Below, piece after piece: positions 26,601-40,100 of a stretch of 64,000 nucleotides of DNA (the stretch's first letter is position 1; each line of letters opens with the position of its first letter). This DNA comes from Trichostrongylus colubriformis (lineage: Eukaryota > Nematoda > Chromadorea > Rhabditida > Trichostrongylidae). The DNA is taken from the NCBI GenBank assembly GCA_963978905.1, contig OZ022261.1, positions 6,759,992 to 6,823,991 on the forward strand, in the 5' to 3' direction. The notes beneath the pieces are model-generated. The model did not search any database and was not told where the DNA came from. It saw only the letters and a program-made list of their open reading frames with translations. The translations under genes and the position numbers were made by a program.

Positions 26601-28184
26601 AATTCGGACGAACAGTGAAAAATGTAGTGGATACGAAAATCGAGGTGCTCAGTAATACAATGGTGAAGAAAAAAGGGAAGGAAATAGCCAAACACCCGAG
26701 AAATAAGACCCCTTCCCACCGTTGTCTCTCGACGCGAACGACCTTTCCATCAAGAGGCAGGTAGTCCGGACTATTCTTCCATTGGCATGTTGCCAAGCAA
26801 ACATAAAGGAATATTTGGAAATATTACAACATCTACTTTGTGGAACGAGCTTTGAGCTAAAACAGCGAAAGCACGCCGCAATACCATTGATCCTGCCGCC
26901 TATCCTGACCGCCGTCATCGTGGCCAACCAGAAATCACGTCGCCTGGAGGCGGGGTCTGTCATCCAGAGGCGTCAGCTGTTAACCGTTACGCCTTCACTA
27001 CAGCTCGGGGGCGCGCTTTTCGACGGGGACTTCGCCACAATTGAGCTCTTTGGCCTATAGTTTCCATGTGAGTACTGTCTTTAATGATCTTCCGATAACC
27101 AGATTATCCCTCATACTATCTTAATTTCGCGCTGACGGATTACAGCACACCATACAATGGTAAATGCTGCAGACATCGGTGGTGCATACTGTACTGAATG
27201 AGCGAAAGAGAGATAATAAAAATAGTAATTTAAAAACAGAAAAGATAGGCCGAAGATTATGGACCAGCCTGGTAACTATATAACGCCTGACAAACAAACT
27301 AGTCATATTATGAGAGTGTGACATATGTAACTACTTTGTAACAGAATCATTCTGCGAATTTATGACTCACCTTCCATTTCATATTTATAACAGTAATAGC
27401 CTTTGCACGTGTCACGGCATAACGTCTCATTACCCAAACACTTAACACATGTTAACAGCTTTACATCTGAAATGAGACCATTAGGAAGCGATGTCGACCT
27501 GGAAAGTGGAAGAATTCATTTTTAACTCTTATTTCCAAGTATTACTACAACTGCAGCGACATAGAGTAGTGCCAAGTAGCGCCAAATCTGCAAGCATAAT
27601 CCAGGAACATTATCCCTGACTAGTACCCGCTCAGGCCAACAAACATTTCCATGGTCCCTTAACTGGTACTAGAACAGATCAGGGAGATTAGAGACTACGT
27701 CGGCTGGCCCCTCAAGTCACTGCGGAGACCATATCGCAATCAAATTACAACTACGAATAAAGTAGTGTGCGTGGCGCATCCCGAAAAATTGATCCACACT
27801 GAATGCTTATTTACGCTTTGATTGTTACGCATAGTATATGGTTGAGATAAATGATGAAAGAAAGTGCGATTAGAAATAGTAAAATGAAAAGAGCTTGAGA
27901 ATTTGAGGAACTCTGATATCCAGGACCTCAACCAAATGGAATTCAAAAGTCGGTACATGATTCATTGTTAGTACGATACTCGTGAGCTATTTTGAATTTC
28001 CATCCCACGGGAAATGGACTCGCAAGTAAAGCGAATGGATACATGAAAATCGCAATGATGCATAAAGCAAACAAACATGGGAATGTGGACCTTATGACTC
28101 ACCGGAAGTCGCATTCCCTTCTGAAGCTGCTATTGAAAGCATAAATATAGAAGTGAAGATCAAAAGTGATTTAAGTCGATCCAT
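23697..28184 (-). CDS. Secreted Ly6/uPAR-like GPI-anchored protein
   Basis: Five exons whose phases all fit give 148 residues plus TGA: 28,103-28,184; 27,371-27,466; 25,584-25,693; 23,857-23,936; 23,697-23,775. Residues 1-20 form a signal peptide (hydrophobic LLIFTSIFMLSIAA). The mature part has ten cysteines (34, 37, 44, 48, 53, 79, 100, 117, 119, 124), opening CxxC and ending CICTSDRCNN, the hallmark of the Ly6/three-finger fold. A hydrophobic tail (FIFSVMCFTLFSLI) fits GPI attachment near Asn125-Asn126. Possible N-glycosylation sites are NAT (24) and NET (40). The ATG lies 2 nt after a TTTCAG acceptor, probably spliced-leader accepting. The ligand is unknown. Exon 3 is the least certain, being supported mainly by phase and one cysteine. 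Confidence 0.8.
24202..24372. mobile_element. Harbinger-like MITE, 171 bp
   Basis: TTA flanks both ends (24,199-24,201 and 24,373-24,375). The left terminus is GGTCGCGTCCATACTTTG and the right, complemented, GATCGCGTTCATACTTGG. Same family as 45,793-46,052. It sits in the third intron of the Ly6-like gene. Confidence 0.7.
26451..27060. repeat. Paired repeats in the Ly6-like gene
   Basis: Two direct copies of a 100-bp block (26,451-26,560 and 26,945-27,050) begin AGGCGGGGTCTGTCATCCA and end with the GGCGCGCTTTTCGA module. The DNA between them (26,575-26,870) is the reverse-complement relative of 42,310-42,560. Together they look like a composite MITE in the second intron. Confidence 0.65.
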
Positions 28185-29764
28185 ATCTGAAATATATAGG
28201 AGAAATAGCTGTCAAAAAATGCCAGCGATCAGAGTTCGATGGAGTGGGCACATTACAGACCGATAAGATTTTTCCCCAGAAATTTGATAATGAGGACACT
28301 TTAACATGAACTTTAAGAATGAGCATTTCAAACTTTGGAAACGAGTTGAAAGTGTAACATTCGGTCAGAGTTTCGCATCACGTGTGTGGCGTGTCACGGA
28401 ATCGCGCCAGGACCCAACTACATAAGCGCTCTCTGCTCGCACGCGTCGCACTGCACGCGGCTGTTTGGAATTCTGACCCAACAATACACACCCCCTGCAT
28501 TCTCCAAGAAGAGACCCAGAATGTTCAGTCTACATATGATGATTTATCAGTGGTGAATTCCGTTCACATTACAATAATTAGGAAAAACTACGACAAGTCT
28601 CAACAAGGGATTCAACGAGGTTCCACCACTTCTATGATACCGATACGTATAACATTCATTCTTTCATACCGCCTCGTAGTACGTAATGGAAACGAGCCAT
28701 AAAAATCGAATGTTCGCAATAGTGGCTTGATGAGTAATCACGGTGTGTGGTCTTTCTCACTGTGGCGCCATTCGAGGACAAAAAACATTCTTTAGCTAAT
28801 GTACTGATTACGAAAGAGCAGATAACCTTTGTAAGGACAGTAAACTCGAAAAGTACAAGATTTCCCGACGAGCTAAAAGGGCTCTATCAGGTGAGTGGTG
28901 CTTCAATTACATTCAGATGGCCGCATATTGGAAAATAGTAACAACATTAAAAATGAAACTTTATTCGAAAGACACAAAGGGAGGACAAAGAGTTAGTTCA
29001 ACCATCGCCTCATACGTGCCCGCAGACGGAGGCTGAACCCAGAGATAAACTTCCTCTGTGCTCATCAGTGAGGGGAGGGAGGCGAGTATCCTTTAGACAA
29101 AATTAATTTATCAAAACTAATAGTTAATGAGTTAAACCGAGCACTAATTCGAATGAGTTAAGCGTTATGTATTGAGTTTTGTTTATATTTATGTATTAAT
29201 ACATTAAAACACTGAATATATTAAACTCTACACTTTCAGCCCTTCAATTTTTTCAAACTTGACTGATACTAGCGCAGATGTTAATTATTAACATAAATCC
29301 CAACTGTATCTCTTCAAAAATGTACCGCTGAGGCAGGGTTAGGTTGCCTTGATGGGCGCAGAATACTCCAGTCAATACTCGATGCCTCGCGAATTGCGTC
29401 ACAGCGCGCGCCAGGCATCTTCTTGGCCCAACTGTAAAGTGACCGCGTCCTAATGGATGCGACCACCACCTTCACTAGTAGACCCAGATGAAGTGTCTTG
29501 ACGCCCACACAGTTACCTTCATACTAAGTGACGCCATCGCCAACTCCGGGTGCGGCATGCTCTCTGTCTATAATTTGTGACTAGCCAAGATTTTTTTCAG
29601 CGGGTATTTTGAACCATGGATGAAAAGAACATGATGAAGCTCGGCGGAGTACCATTTTGATAGGGAGATGAGTAAGCTGGAAATGGAAAAAAAACCAAAA
29701 TAGCATCACCATCAAGTCAAGGTCACAATTTATAAAAAGACCGCACTCGAAGCCGTCGGCGACA
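28185..29764. other. Region right of the Ly6-like gene
   Basis: No gene recognised. A plus-strand open stretch at 28,747-28,888 ends at a good donor (CTATCAG|GTGAGT) and has protein-like composition, but it has no identifiable start or partner. The rest is AT-rich or repeat-like. Confidence 0.35.
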
Positions 29765-29766
29765 TA

Positions 29767-30513
29767 CAGGGGGTGCCAAAAAAAAAAAGTAATTTTGTCT
29801 CCTCCACTTTCGACCCCATTTAGCCAAACTACAGTAAATTCTATTGAGGTATTCTCATCCCCAGAATCAAGAGCAGACCTAACTCTATCACTATACTCCG
29901 TGGCAGCCTCCTGCACGAGCAGGAACGGGAGCAAGGAAAGACTGAACAAGATGTATCACCTCAACTGGGCAAAATCCGAAATTTCTTCGCCCTCTTTCAC
30001 AACCTTGCTGACGTCCGTTCAATCTGGGTACCTAAGGGGATTCATACCGGATGGTGTTCTTTAACATTGCGTTTTTCCCGGGTTCCCAGCGCCCTTCGTT
30101 TCCAAGAGCCAAAACGTTCCCCTACCACTGAAACCCCTCCGGAGGCGGATTTGAGGCATGAAAATGATACTTTGGATCATAGCAGCCTTGTCCAAGCAGC
30201 AGGGGCTCTGTGACTTCCAAGAACCGAAGGGCCAACCCTCAGGAAGCTTCCCACAAAAGACCTACCACGGAGCTTGGCTCCACTGTTTTTAGCGAATTTT
30301 TAAATGTAGGTACTCCGAAGCCCGACTGCGCCGAATGAAACCTCCATATTTTTATGAACATGAACGTGAGGAGCCACAGATTGTTCCTGCTTTTAGAGGA
30401 ACATTTCGAGAATGTTTTGCCCCAATACCTTTATCTCTTTCGTTTCCCTACGTTTTGTAAAATTGGCAGATGTGAGCCGTGGGCAAAATTACTTTTTTTT
30501 TTGGCACCCCCTG
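29767..30513. mobile_element. 747-bp Tc1/mariner-type MITE
   Basis: Ends CAGGGGGTGCCAAAAAAAAA on both sides (about 31 bp of near-perfect inverted repeat), flanked by TA at 29,765-29,766 and 30,514-30,515. Short open frames inside show no transposase motif (no DDE/D pattern, no helix-turn-helix that I recognise). Confidence 0.82.
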
Positions 30514-31036
30514 TAGTCGAGCTAACAATTCCGTAGGATCGGTATTTTACACACTAGAATTTCAAGGATAGATTTGAGGCTGATAAAGGGATTGTAATGG
30601 AGCCAACGAGACTGGAAGGTAGGGCCAGCAGAGTGCAATGGTTTCAGATTGTATTGAACTTTGGTAGAGAATCCTCAAAGGCGATCGTATTTTCGATTGG
30701 AATCTAGAAGTGCTATGATATTGAGAATCACTAGAGATCCACGACAAAATCAGACATGGTAATACCGTCGTGCACCACTAGAACAGTTGACCGCGCGTTG
30801 CGCTGCGCACTGCTAACGGACCTATCACGCGATTCTCCTGACGCACAGCAACGCCCACGAAACTGCGTCCTATTGTCAGGAAATTACTGTTTGTAGGAAG
30901 GTGATATAATGAATCACAAAGCCCATATGATTTTGAGGACTAATTTCGGCGCAAACGCCACAGGTCGAGTGCTCTGGCACTCCCGCTTTTCTACACATAT
31001 ATACCCTGCTCACAATTACGGTTGATGCACACGTAT

Positions 31037-31412
31037 GGATGTGTACACTTATGACAAATTTACGCGCGGCCACGCGCCACAAGCGGCGCCGCGGATTTGT
31101 TCGCGCGTGATTGCGTACATTGCAATACTCCTTTTAGAGTTTTACGCCCGAATCAATTATTCCTTAACTAGGATTGATCATGTAATGCTGTCGTTTCTTT
31201 TACCTTCTATGTTACTGTTATGTATTTTTAGACACAAAAGTTATTGTTTTTTTTAGATAATGATGAGATAAACAGCTATTTTTCAGAAGTCCTCCATGAT
31301 ACCAGACCCTTGCATCCTGAGCGGAATTCCAACTGACCGCGGCAAGTTGTACTGACGGCGCCGCGAGAGCGACGTCGCAAAGCAAAAATTTGTCATAAGT
31401 GTACACAACCCA
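31037..31412. mobile_element. MITE with GTGTACACTTATGAC termini
   Basis: Left end GGATGTGTACACTTATGACA; right end, complemented, GGGTTGTGTACACTTATGAC. The terminal 20 bp resemble the element at 50,942-51,233. No coding content. Confidence 0.65.
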
Positions 31413-33144
31413 CATGTATCCTTTCAAAAACTCCGCGGTTCACCAATTTCACCGATGCACCATCACGTATACTTAAGGCATACTTCATTAGCTGTCTCCT
31501 CAAAGAGACAAAGTGTATGAAACATTTAATGAGATGGAAGTCCCGTAAAACCATCAAAAAGACGAAACTGTAAACGTCTCTGTGCGACGTATGGTGTGAT
31601 ACACTCATCGCAAGAAAAACGAAAAATTTCCATGCAAATTACCCAACGTCGTCTACGAAAATAAGGCCGAATTTCGAAACGCAGTGAGAAGAAGAGAGGA
31701 CAGGAAAGATGCAGGGAGATGAGCAGAAAAGGGCGGTTATTTTAGAAAATACGAGAAAGTGTATCACCAATAGTTCCAACGCCCGTAACCAGTTTAAATG
31801 ACTCAGTACTCCTGGATTAAATACGAAAATAAAGGTTTTAGAGTGTTGTTTAATCAGATGTTCCGAGTGGACAGTTATGTCACAGTCAGCAGACTTGTTT
31901 TGAGCGAATCGATAATGAGTCATTAACAAAAGCTGTTTGTAATGCCCTTGTTCAGATATTGCAGTGCATACCCATAGGGACATCTTTCAACAGGTGATTA
32001 GAATTAGAGGAATAAATTGAACTGGTTGGAAGTAACACTAATCGGTTTTTACTCAATAACTTGTACCGAGCAGTAAAGTTTCCTTATGATACTTGCACAT
32101 AGACGAATCGATGGACCATCTGCAGAAAAGGGCGTGGTTTCTCAATGGGTGTGCCTGCACTCTGGGGGTTCTAAATTTTGATGTATCTTTAAAAACATTG
32201 TATCCGCACCGCAAGATGCCGTAAAAAGCTGCTATTAAAATATTTTTCAAGGGTGCACTCAGCAGGCACTTGACTGAGTACTATTATTTTCCTTGCACCG
32301 TTTTACAGTCTCGTTTTCTGCGCTGAAAATGATGACCACGAAAATCTCGATCATTATGGAATAAATCCACAAACGAGGCTGGGAAACGCGGAACTTTTTT
32401 GCTAAGAGATTCGAAATGGCATTTTGGTATAAAATTTTTGACGACGATGCCAGCTAACTCGTCCGAATCCTATGCCAACCTGAAACCTGGTTGCAAGTCA
32501 CCAAATTACTGCGGACAACGCTAGCCAATATTTGTCCATTACACTTATTGTCTGAGCTTCAAAAACTGGTATCATTACACCTATTTTCTAAGCTACAAAA
32601 AATAGGATCGAGAAAGGATTCGAAAAAAATATGGGACACACTAACGCGAAGGGCTTCAACGCTAATTTGTAATTTTGCCCTCGAATTCCGAATAAACTTG
32701 CTACCTTAACTCATTAAAATGATACTGAGAAGAAAGTTGTTATTCGAAGAGGAATCTGTGGCTTAAATACGAATCCGGAGGCGCCCATTTTCGAAAGTAT
32801 AGTAGGAACCAGTCAGTGAGTAGGAGATATAACAGGAAAAAGGAGTGACAGTCCGAGACTGTGCTAACTGGCAGACAGCGACGAGAACAAACACAACGCA
32901 AGGTCATAGCGGAATGGCGAAATTTCCACGTGAGAGCCGCCTTTAGAAGATGGAGCGAGAGAGAGCGTGAAACAATGTAAGAGAAAGTCTACAATACGTT
33001 GCGCTCATGATGTGTCACATTGCGCAATTGCTAAACTCGTATTTGCTGCAGACGCGGATCATTCCAAAACGATGACTGGCCATTTATAAAGCGAAAAGAA
33101 GTGCTGAATCGCGAACGCCCTTTGATGGCCAGGTCTGCGCCCTT

Positions 33145-33499
33145 AGAGGCAGTGGTAGGTGTGACTCCTTTGTGTCATCCATTGAAACCTTAGACAGTGT
33201 CCGGTACACCGGGCCGCCACGTGATTCCGATCGACCTGGCATGAATAAAACACGATAAGTATAACTTTACTAAAGGTCTTATTCCTTCACTCCTCAGTCA
33301 TTGTTGGCAAAGTTGACCCTAAGGGGCGGACAACGTCAAAGAAGGCGGAGCATGTTAAAAGCGATATCTCCTCCAGCCTCTGGGGCGCGCTTTTGACCTG
33401 GGACTGCGCCACATTTAGTCTTCATAGATTCCTAGATATCATTTGGATGACCCACTTTAGGAGTTTCTCATTACCCACATTACCCCTATCACTGTCTCT
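33145..33499. mobile_element. MITE with AGAGGCAGTGGTAGG termini
   Basis: Left AGAGGCAGTGGTAGGTGTGA; right, complemented, AGAGACAGTGATAGGGGTAA. It contains the shared module GCGCGCTTTTGACCTGGGAC. Same family as 34,867-35,230. Confidence 0.65.
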
Positions 33500-34866
33500 G
33501 GAAGAAATAATTTTTTCTGGTAGTCATGAAATATGTATCACCCATTTCTAAGCTCATTGATGCACTACAGCTATTCCAAGCAAAAATCCTAGTGACAAGC
33601 GGGTCGGGCTCGGGGAAAGCTTCGACTTTCATTTCCGAAGTTCAGGATATTCATTCTCCTACGAGCTGTGCACCGAATCTACTGAAGACCGCTCCCAAGA
33701 CTATGCGTCTATTTTATGTCTCGAGTGCACAACACAACACAACTGCACCGGTTCCGTTCTAAACACGTCGAGCAACGATGATTATGGTCTATGAGTGCCT
33801 TTCTTCTGAAAAAATCCGCGGCATCCTCTTCCGCTTATCTCGGATTTGTCAGAAATCGTCCAACATGGCCTGTTTCCTGAGCGCACCAAACCTCTAGTCA
33901 TACAAGCAGAAGCGTTGGGAATAGTACCGATAGAGATTGATAAATACTCAAGTTGAGCATAGCACAAACAGTGAAGGAACGAAGAGGAAAAGTGGAACAA
34001 ATTATAAGGAAGAGAAAGCTAAATGAAAAATAAAAAAATAGAGTTAGGATCCTTCACCATTGATTGTCGGGGCGGACGTGTTTTTGACAGCGCCGCATCA
34101 TGAGGTATCGATTTGAATCACCGTGATCTGTGATGCGAGGGGCCATGCGATACAAAATGATCACGTACTCTCCTCTACCCGCCCGGCCAGATAGCTCCCA
34201 AATATCGTGGACAAAAGGATGCACGTAGGCTACCTGCTGGTCACTAAAGAGCGCTTTCCACCGGAGCTTCCGCGACACTCAAACTATTTGGACCCCAACG
34301 CTTGATATCGAGTGAGCATGCTTCCCCTTCCTGGAAACCCAGGTAATCGCACGCACAACTTTAAACATCACAACGCAAGACCATTGAAAACTGGAAACAT
34401 GCCCACCTAGCAAATACAGAACAGTTGACAACGGACCAGTTTTGATCAGATAATCTAGATATGATCAGTGCTGGTGACCCAATTCTGGATCACGTTAATA
34501 GTGACCAGTGACACTGACGAGGTCCATTTCAAACACTTGTAATTTTTATGAGACCCTGTAGCACTATACAACTAAATCTCTATAAACTATTCAAAGACAC
34601 CAAAAGCCAGCTATGAATAAAGCCGTATGGATCAGTCGCATTTTTTCCCAGCTGAGCTGTCGCCCGTGAGTGCACAAGTGTATCCCAGATGGAGCCTCAA
34701 AATGATGGTGGAAAAATGCCGTTGCATTTTGTTGCTGCAATATTGCCTTTGACTCCCTCTACCTTCCCCAGCTTTGCTCCGTCTGACATGAGCATCAAGG
34801 TTTCAAAAAGTTAGTAAGCATGAGTTACATGGCACGTGAAAAAATCGGCTTTTGGTTAGATTACTT

Positions 34867-35230
34867 AAAGGCAGTGGTAGGGGTGACTCGATTGTTTCAT
34901 TCCTTCCAATCTTTGATACTGACCGGTGGACGTGTTCACACTAATCTTACACGTCAAGCACCACGTCATTCTGATCAATACGGCATTAATACGATACGGT
35001 ATCATTATGCTGTCATGCTCATTACTCAACACCTCATCTATTCCTCGGCACAGTCGACACTAGGAGGCGGGCTGACATGGTAAAGGCGGATTGACCTGAT
35101 GAGGCCTCCCAGTTCAAGGGGGCGCCTTTACGGGGGTTTCGCCATACAAAGGCCCTCAGACCCGTAATTTCACAGTGAATCACTCCTTTGGGGTATCCTT
35201 ATCATTCACATTACCCCTATTACTGTGTTT
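34867..35230. mobile_element. MITE with GGCAGTGGTAGGGG termini
   Basis: The left end AAAGGCAGTGGTAGGGGTGA and the right end, complemented, AAACACAGTAATAGGGGTAA are inverted repeats. TTAA is present at both outer edges, so a 4-bp TTAA target duplication is possible. The interior holds the module GGCGCCTTTACGGGGGTTTC. A relative lies at 33,145-33,499. Confidence 0.65.
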
Positions 35231-35250
35231 AAAATATGGATGGTTAACAT

Positions 35251-35322
35251 GTGCTTTCAGCTGTTACTTCTAAGAAGTAAAAAAGTGTGCTTTCAGCTGT
35301 TACTTCTAAGAAGTAACAAAGA
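35251..35322 (+). repeat. 36-bp tandem duplication
   Basis: Two adjacent copies of a 36-bp unit starting GTGCTTTCAGCTGTTACTTC, nearly identical, directly right of the MITE ending near 35,230. Confidence 0.9.
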
Positions 35323-36606
35323 AGTAGACTATGAAGAACAAAACGAGAATGACAAAGAAACATTGAGCACGTATATCCTCCCCTTCCACCAATAAGGTGT
35401 GCGCTAACAATGGCTGACTTACCGCCCACTGACTTTTCTTTGTCTCAAGTGCCTATTGCCCTTGAGCAAGTGGGAGTAGTTCAGACAAATTTTAGATTAT
35501 TGTCAAAATTTCAAAACGATGGAAAGGTATTCCACACCTTACAGGAGTGCTAAATCAAACGGTTCTAATTTAAAACTACTTATTATTCTCAGCCCATTTC
35601 GTATTTGATACTCTTTAATTTGTGAAATATTCTCTGGAATCTGCTACAGACAGACAGTGAAGTAATAAGAAGAACAGCAGTTGGAGCGGTGGCAATACCA
35701 AGTCACCAACACGCCTCAAAGTTCTTGGTACAATAGAGAAGGACACCAGTGGAGGGTCTGAGACGGCCGAAGTAGCATGTTTGACGGATTAGTCATCATT
35801 TCGTTCAGTTTAAGACTGCCTCACGAAAACAGACACCCACCTCCAAGGCATGCGCGCAATTCTTTCACATCAGGAATTGGTAAACCTTGAAATTCTAAAC
35901 ACAGAAGCAAAATGATTGGAAAATTGCGTGGGAATCATGTGAAACCAAGCGGAACTTTGAAAATCATTACGGATAACTGAACAGAGTAGGTTTCCCAACC
36001 TGCGACTTTGTAAAGTTATTATATATTTTCTTTAACTTGGTGCTTATATTATGAATCACAATTCCAATCTATGAAATAGGGCACCATAGCTATTCGAGTT
36101 AATTTCTAGTGCAGCGCGAAACTCTCGCGGAATTCAATTTGAACTTTGGAATGAATTTCGAAACGGCACTGTAGGGGCAAGTTGTTCACTCTGTTTGCAG
36201 TGCGTGCGAAAGGTCAAATGAATCGTACCAGATTATTCGACTCACCTTCTTGAGACAGTCGATACTTGGCTAGCTATTGAGACTGCATTTTTTTGTGCCG
36301 TCACAAGGCGCCATCACGGCGCAGACCTGCTCGAATCCACGCTAACCATGCCCTCTCAGCCCAGCTGACCAATAAGAGTTCAGATGGGCGTGGCTAGCGC
36401 AAAATTGAGCGGGTGTAGCGCCGGGGTGGCGAAAAAAGTGAGCGTGGATGGCCACCCAAGAATCTACCGGCCCAAAAAGGTAACTCGACTAATCTGACAT
36501 GTGCCTTTGAAGGAAAAAGTGATATCATATTTACATGATATTTATCATATAACCAGAGCGCGCCGACCATATAGTTAAGGAGATCAGAATAGACAACCGC
36601 CTTTGC

Positions 36607-36799
36607 AGTTCTATGAGGAAAGAAAGGAGTGGAACAACAAGAATGATGCAGGTAACCTATCATATAATCAGAAGACTTCATTTGATTGGTATAAAAACCC
36701 TGAACATGAGAAAATCGCCATTAATCACGCTGCCATCACCGCTGACCTGCGAACTATGAATATCCGTGGACAGATCGGCATGTACAACGATTGTAAGAG
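36607..36799 (+). CDS. Possible unidentified exon
   Basis: A stretch open from a CTTTGCAG acceptor to an AAGAG|GTGAGC donor, reading FYEERKEWNNKNDAG and later ADLRTMNIRGQIGMYNDC. Both splice sites look good and the composition is protein-like, but I recognise no family and find no partner exons on the plus strand. It could equally be a chance frame or the remains of a mobile element. Confidence 0.3.
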
Positions 36800-37152
36800 G
36801 TGAGCGAAACCAGTTTCAACGGGAACCAACAAAAAACGTGGCCGATCAAGTCACCAGACAAACGGATGACTCACTCTTGACAAGTAAATAATCGCGAATA
36901 ACACCACGAAAAAGTACACCCATGTCGCTACCTGTATATTTATTTATACTACAAAAACCGGCAAAATGGAATTCAAAAACTACCAGAATGACAGTTAGTC
37001 GAAGCCTGACAGCCATTGCAAATCAGTGTTTACCCTAAACATTTACCCTTCCCATATCTGACATCAATCGGGCAAGTATCAAGCATGGAGCCGCGGCCGC
37101 GACCGCACGCGCTTGTGACAAATACACCTTACAAAGGGATATAAGTGTGGCA

Positions 37153-40100
37153 TTATTGTTTTTGAGCATCCGGCTGTCGATCTGGAACAGCAGCTTGAAA
37201 CTCGGGGATCTCTGACACAGCAGCGTCGATCGAGCAAAGTTTCGGGAACGCCGAAACGTCCACGTCGAACCTGAAAAGGAGCACATCGAACAGGTAGAAG
37301 GAAGGATACCGTACTTGGCCATCCAAAAGCCTTGAATCATTTTTAATTGAATATATCATACAAAGAGAGCCAACGAATTCAGCCATATTAAGTCCATCTG
37401 CATCGGCCGCTAATTCCTTTAATGCCCAGAGATCTAATTGACTTCATTCTTGGAGAACTGTGTTAGCTGCTACGCAAAGCACTGAGAAGGTGGATTTTAC
37501 GGTACCCTAGCCCCGCGAAGGCAAATTTGAAGGGTCACGAATAAATGAAAATCTGATGGTATTATGTCGGCACTGCAAAGCGGATGAGCTGCATCCTCAA
37601 AAAAAAAACCTCAATGGCTCAAAGAGCCTCTTCGATCCCTGTAGCTTACCAATGTCAAGTGACTGGAGACTCCTATACAACTTGAGATGCGACCGATAAA
37701 TAGCAGCCACATTTGAGCTGTAGTTAAGAAAATGTCTCCAAAGATACCGGAAGGGGTAAATTTGGCAGACTGTGGAATATGAAAGTAGGGGTGCTCAGCA
37801 ATGTAACGTTGTGGAATAGACGAAATAAAACGGGGGAAAACTAAGGAATAGGAACCCAAAGACCCCCTTTCTCTCTCGCGCCCCTCTACGTCACTAGCCG
37901 GGGACAGGCTGCAGACAGGTGAAGAGGCTAAATCAGCGGCCGCGAGCGCTGTCCCGCCCATGCCGGCAACTCGCCCGGGGGATGAACTGCAGAATGACAC
38001 GTCGTACTGCGGAATTAAGATAAGACCTCAAGCCGCGCTTTTTCAGGGGGAGTTTCGCCACACATTACCTGTTCTGAAGTGGGAGGTTTGCTTTCAGAAA
38101 GCATGTATTCCCAGTTCCTGATCTTTCCTTACCACTCTCGGTGCCTTTAAGGTAATCGGGAAAGGTGGTAACAGCTCCCAATGGCCAAATGACGCTTTTC
38201 CTCACGGAATTACATATTTCACTTCGTCTTTGATATGTACACACTGTCTCCCTGTGTGATCGATGTATACGAAGCATCACGCCCCACAACAAATCTGTGC
38301 ATTTTGGTGGGTAGCGAGAGACATCACATCTCACCCATTTCCGCTCATCGATAAAATCGTTTGCTTCAACAGTTTACTCGAGTTTTGCTACTTTTCCAGT
38401 GACCTAATGTCACCATGCTAGTCGTTTGGACTCACCAGGGCTTCCGGTGATCTGACATGGCACGTATCACGTTCCAAGGTTGGGGAAATAAATACAACGT
38501 TTCATATTTGTTGTAATCCGACCAGTTACTTCAGATTTGATTCTGCAGTCAAAGCGCTCAAAATTTGGAGCGACTTCTTCATTGCCTCGTAGGATCACTC
38601 CTCAGCGCAGCAAAGCTAACAACAACGGAGAGCGCGTAGCTCGCATGCAGCGCGTCGCACGCCGGGTGCGGAATCATGACGTAATGGTACAGACCCAACT
38701 CGTATATGTATAGTTGAACAGCGCAACTTCTTGCACAAAACGTCTTTGAAGGTAACCAGAAGTGTGGTTGAACAGAAAAAAAGGCTAAATTTAGGCAAGT
38801 CTTTTGGGACTTTTTTTTTATAATAATCCAATAGATTTCTCGAAAATGAAAAACTTGAAATCAACTCCATACCTTTTAGCGTTGTATAGAATAGATGGAA
38901 TGCATATGTCTGCTATTGTGACTTGATCGCCGACAGCGTACTTGCCGCTTGTCCGTGACACCATCTCCTCCAAATCGCCAAGTCCTCGTATTATCCAGTG
39001 AGCGGCAAACTGAAACCGATAATTATTTAACAACGCGCGAAAATTGGGCAATTTCAAGAAAGATACTTTTGGACCATGACCAGCCGCCGTTTCCGCGTTT
39101 AAATATTTGACCACGGCAACATTCTGAAGTGGCTGGATACCACAAGCAATCTAAAATAACAATTTACATGGAAAAACCTCATACGATCTGTGCTCAGAGC
39201 TTCTGCAATAGCAAGCTCTCTAAGCGTGGGTGCGCGTGCGCGGGTATGTGGCTATTGATCGAATTTTCACTTTGCGGCGTCGCAGTCGCAGCGGGTCAGT
39301 ACGATTTGCCGCAGTCGGTCGAAGTTCCACGCAGGATGCAATGAGGTGGTACCGTGCGGGACATCTGAAGATTGCAGTATTATTGTACACTGCATTATTT
39401 ATGTTGTGGTCCTTGCTGTTCCAAGAGAATAATGCAAACAGCTCGCACTCGCCGCGGGCAGTCGCGCGAAAATTCGACCAATGGCTTCACCCGCCGTGTG
39501 CGCAGATGCCCAAGATGGGTGGTCGCACGCAATCCACCAATGGCAAACACTTGCAGCACCTCAACGCAATGTCCACAATGGCCTTCAACAAGGACCGATG
39601 AAAAGGTGCGCAGAAGCATAGATAATTACAATACGCCAGTCACTCTTTGAAAATAAGTAGCCCAGACACCTATGCATAAGGCCCGGCGATCAGAGGAGGT
39701 GTTAAAGACACCGTAAAAAATCATTTTCCAAGCGGATAAAGAGTATGAAAGTCGAGGCGCCAAGTGAAAGTCGTAAGTAGTGCAATAGTAGAAAAAGAAT
39801 CGGATGAAACAGCCAGAGATACGGAAAATAGGATCTCTTCCCTTCCTTATCGCACCATATGCGCCACTAACCGCTGAGGGGTCGATGCAGACGGCGAGAG
39901 GCTACTTCAGCCAGACCTGAGCCTTGCCGCGCCCATCTAGAAACTCGGTAGTGAGATGCTGGAGCTAGAAGTGAAGCGCGACAAAGACCTCAAAGGCACG
40001 GTTTTGACCGTCACGGTCGCCATGGAGCATCTCTTCACGACCAGCCCTTCCATTTACACAGAACATTGCTCTCAGCTCTGCTTTCATTCACTGCCCGGTT

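Noticed and set aside
29581..29949. 122-codon minus-strand frame
   Set aside because: It crosses the boundary of a TA-flanked MITE and shows no transposase motifs.
33526..33762. Walker-A-like GSGSGK in a plus-strand frame
   Set aside because: An isolated match with no other ATPase motifs and no exon partners; most likely chance.
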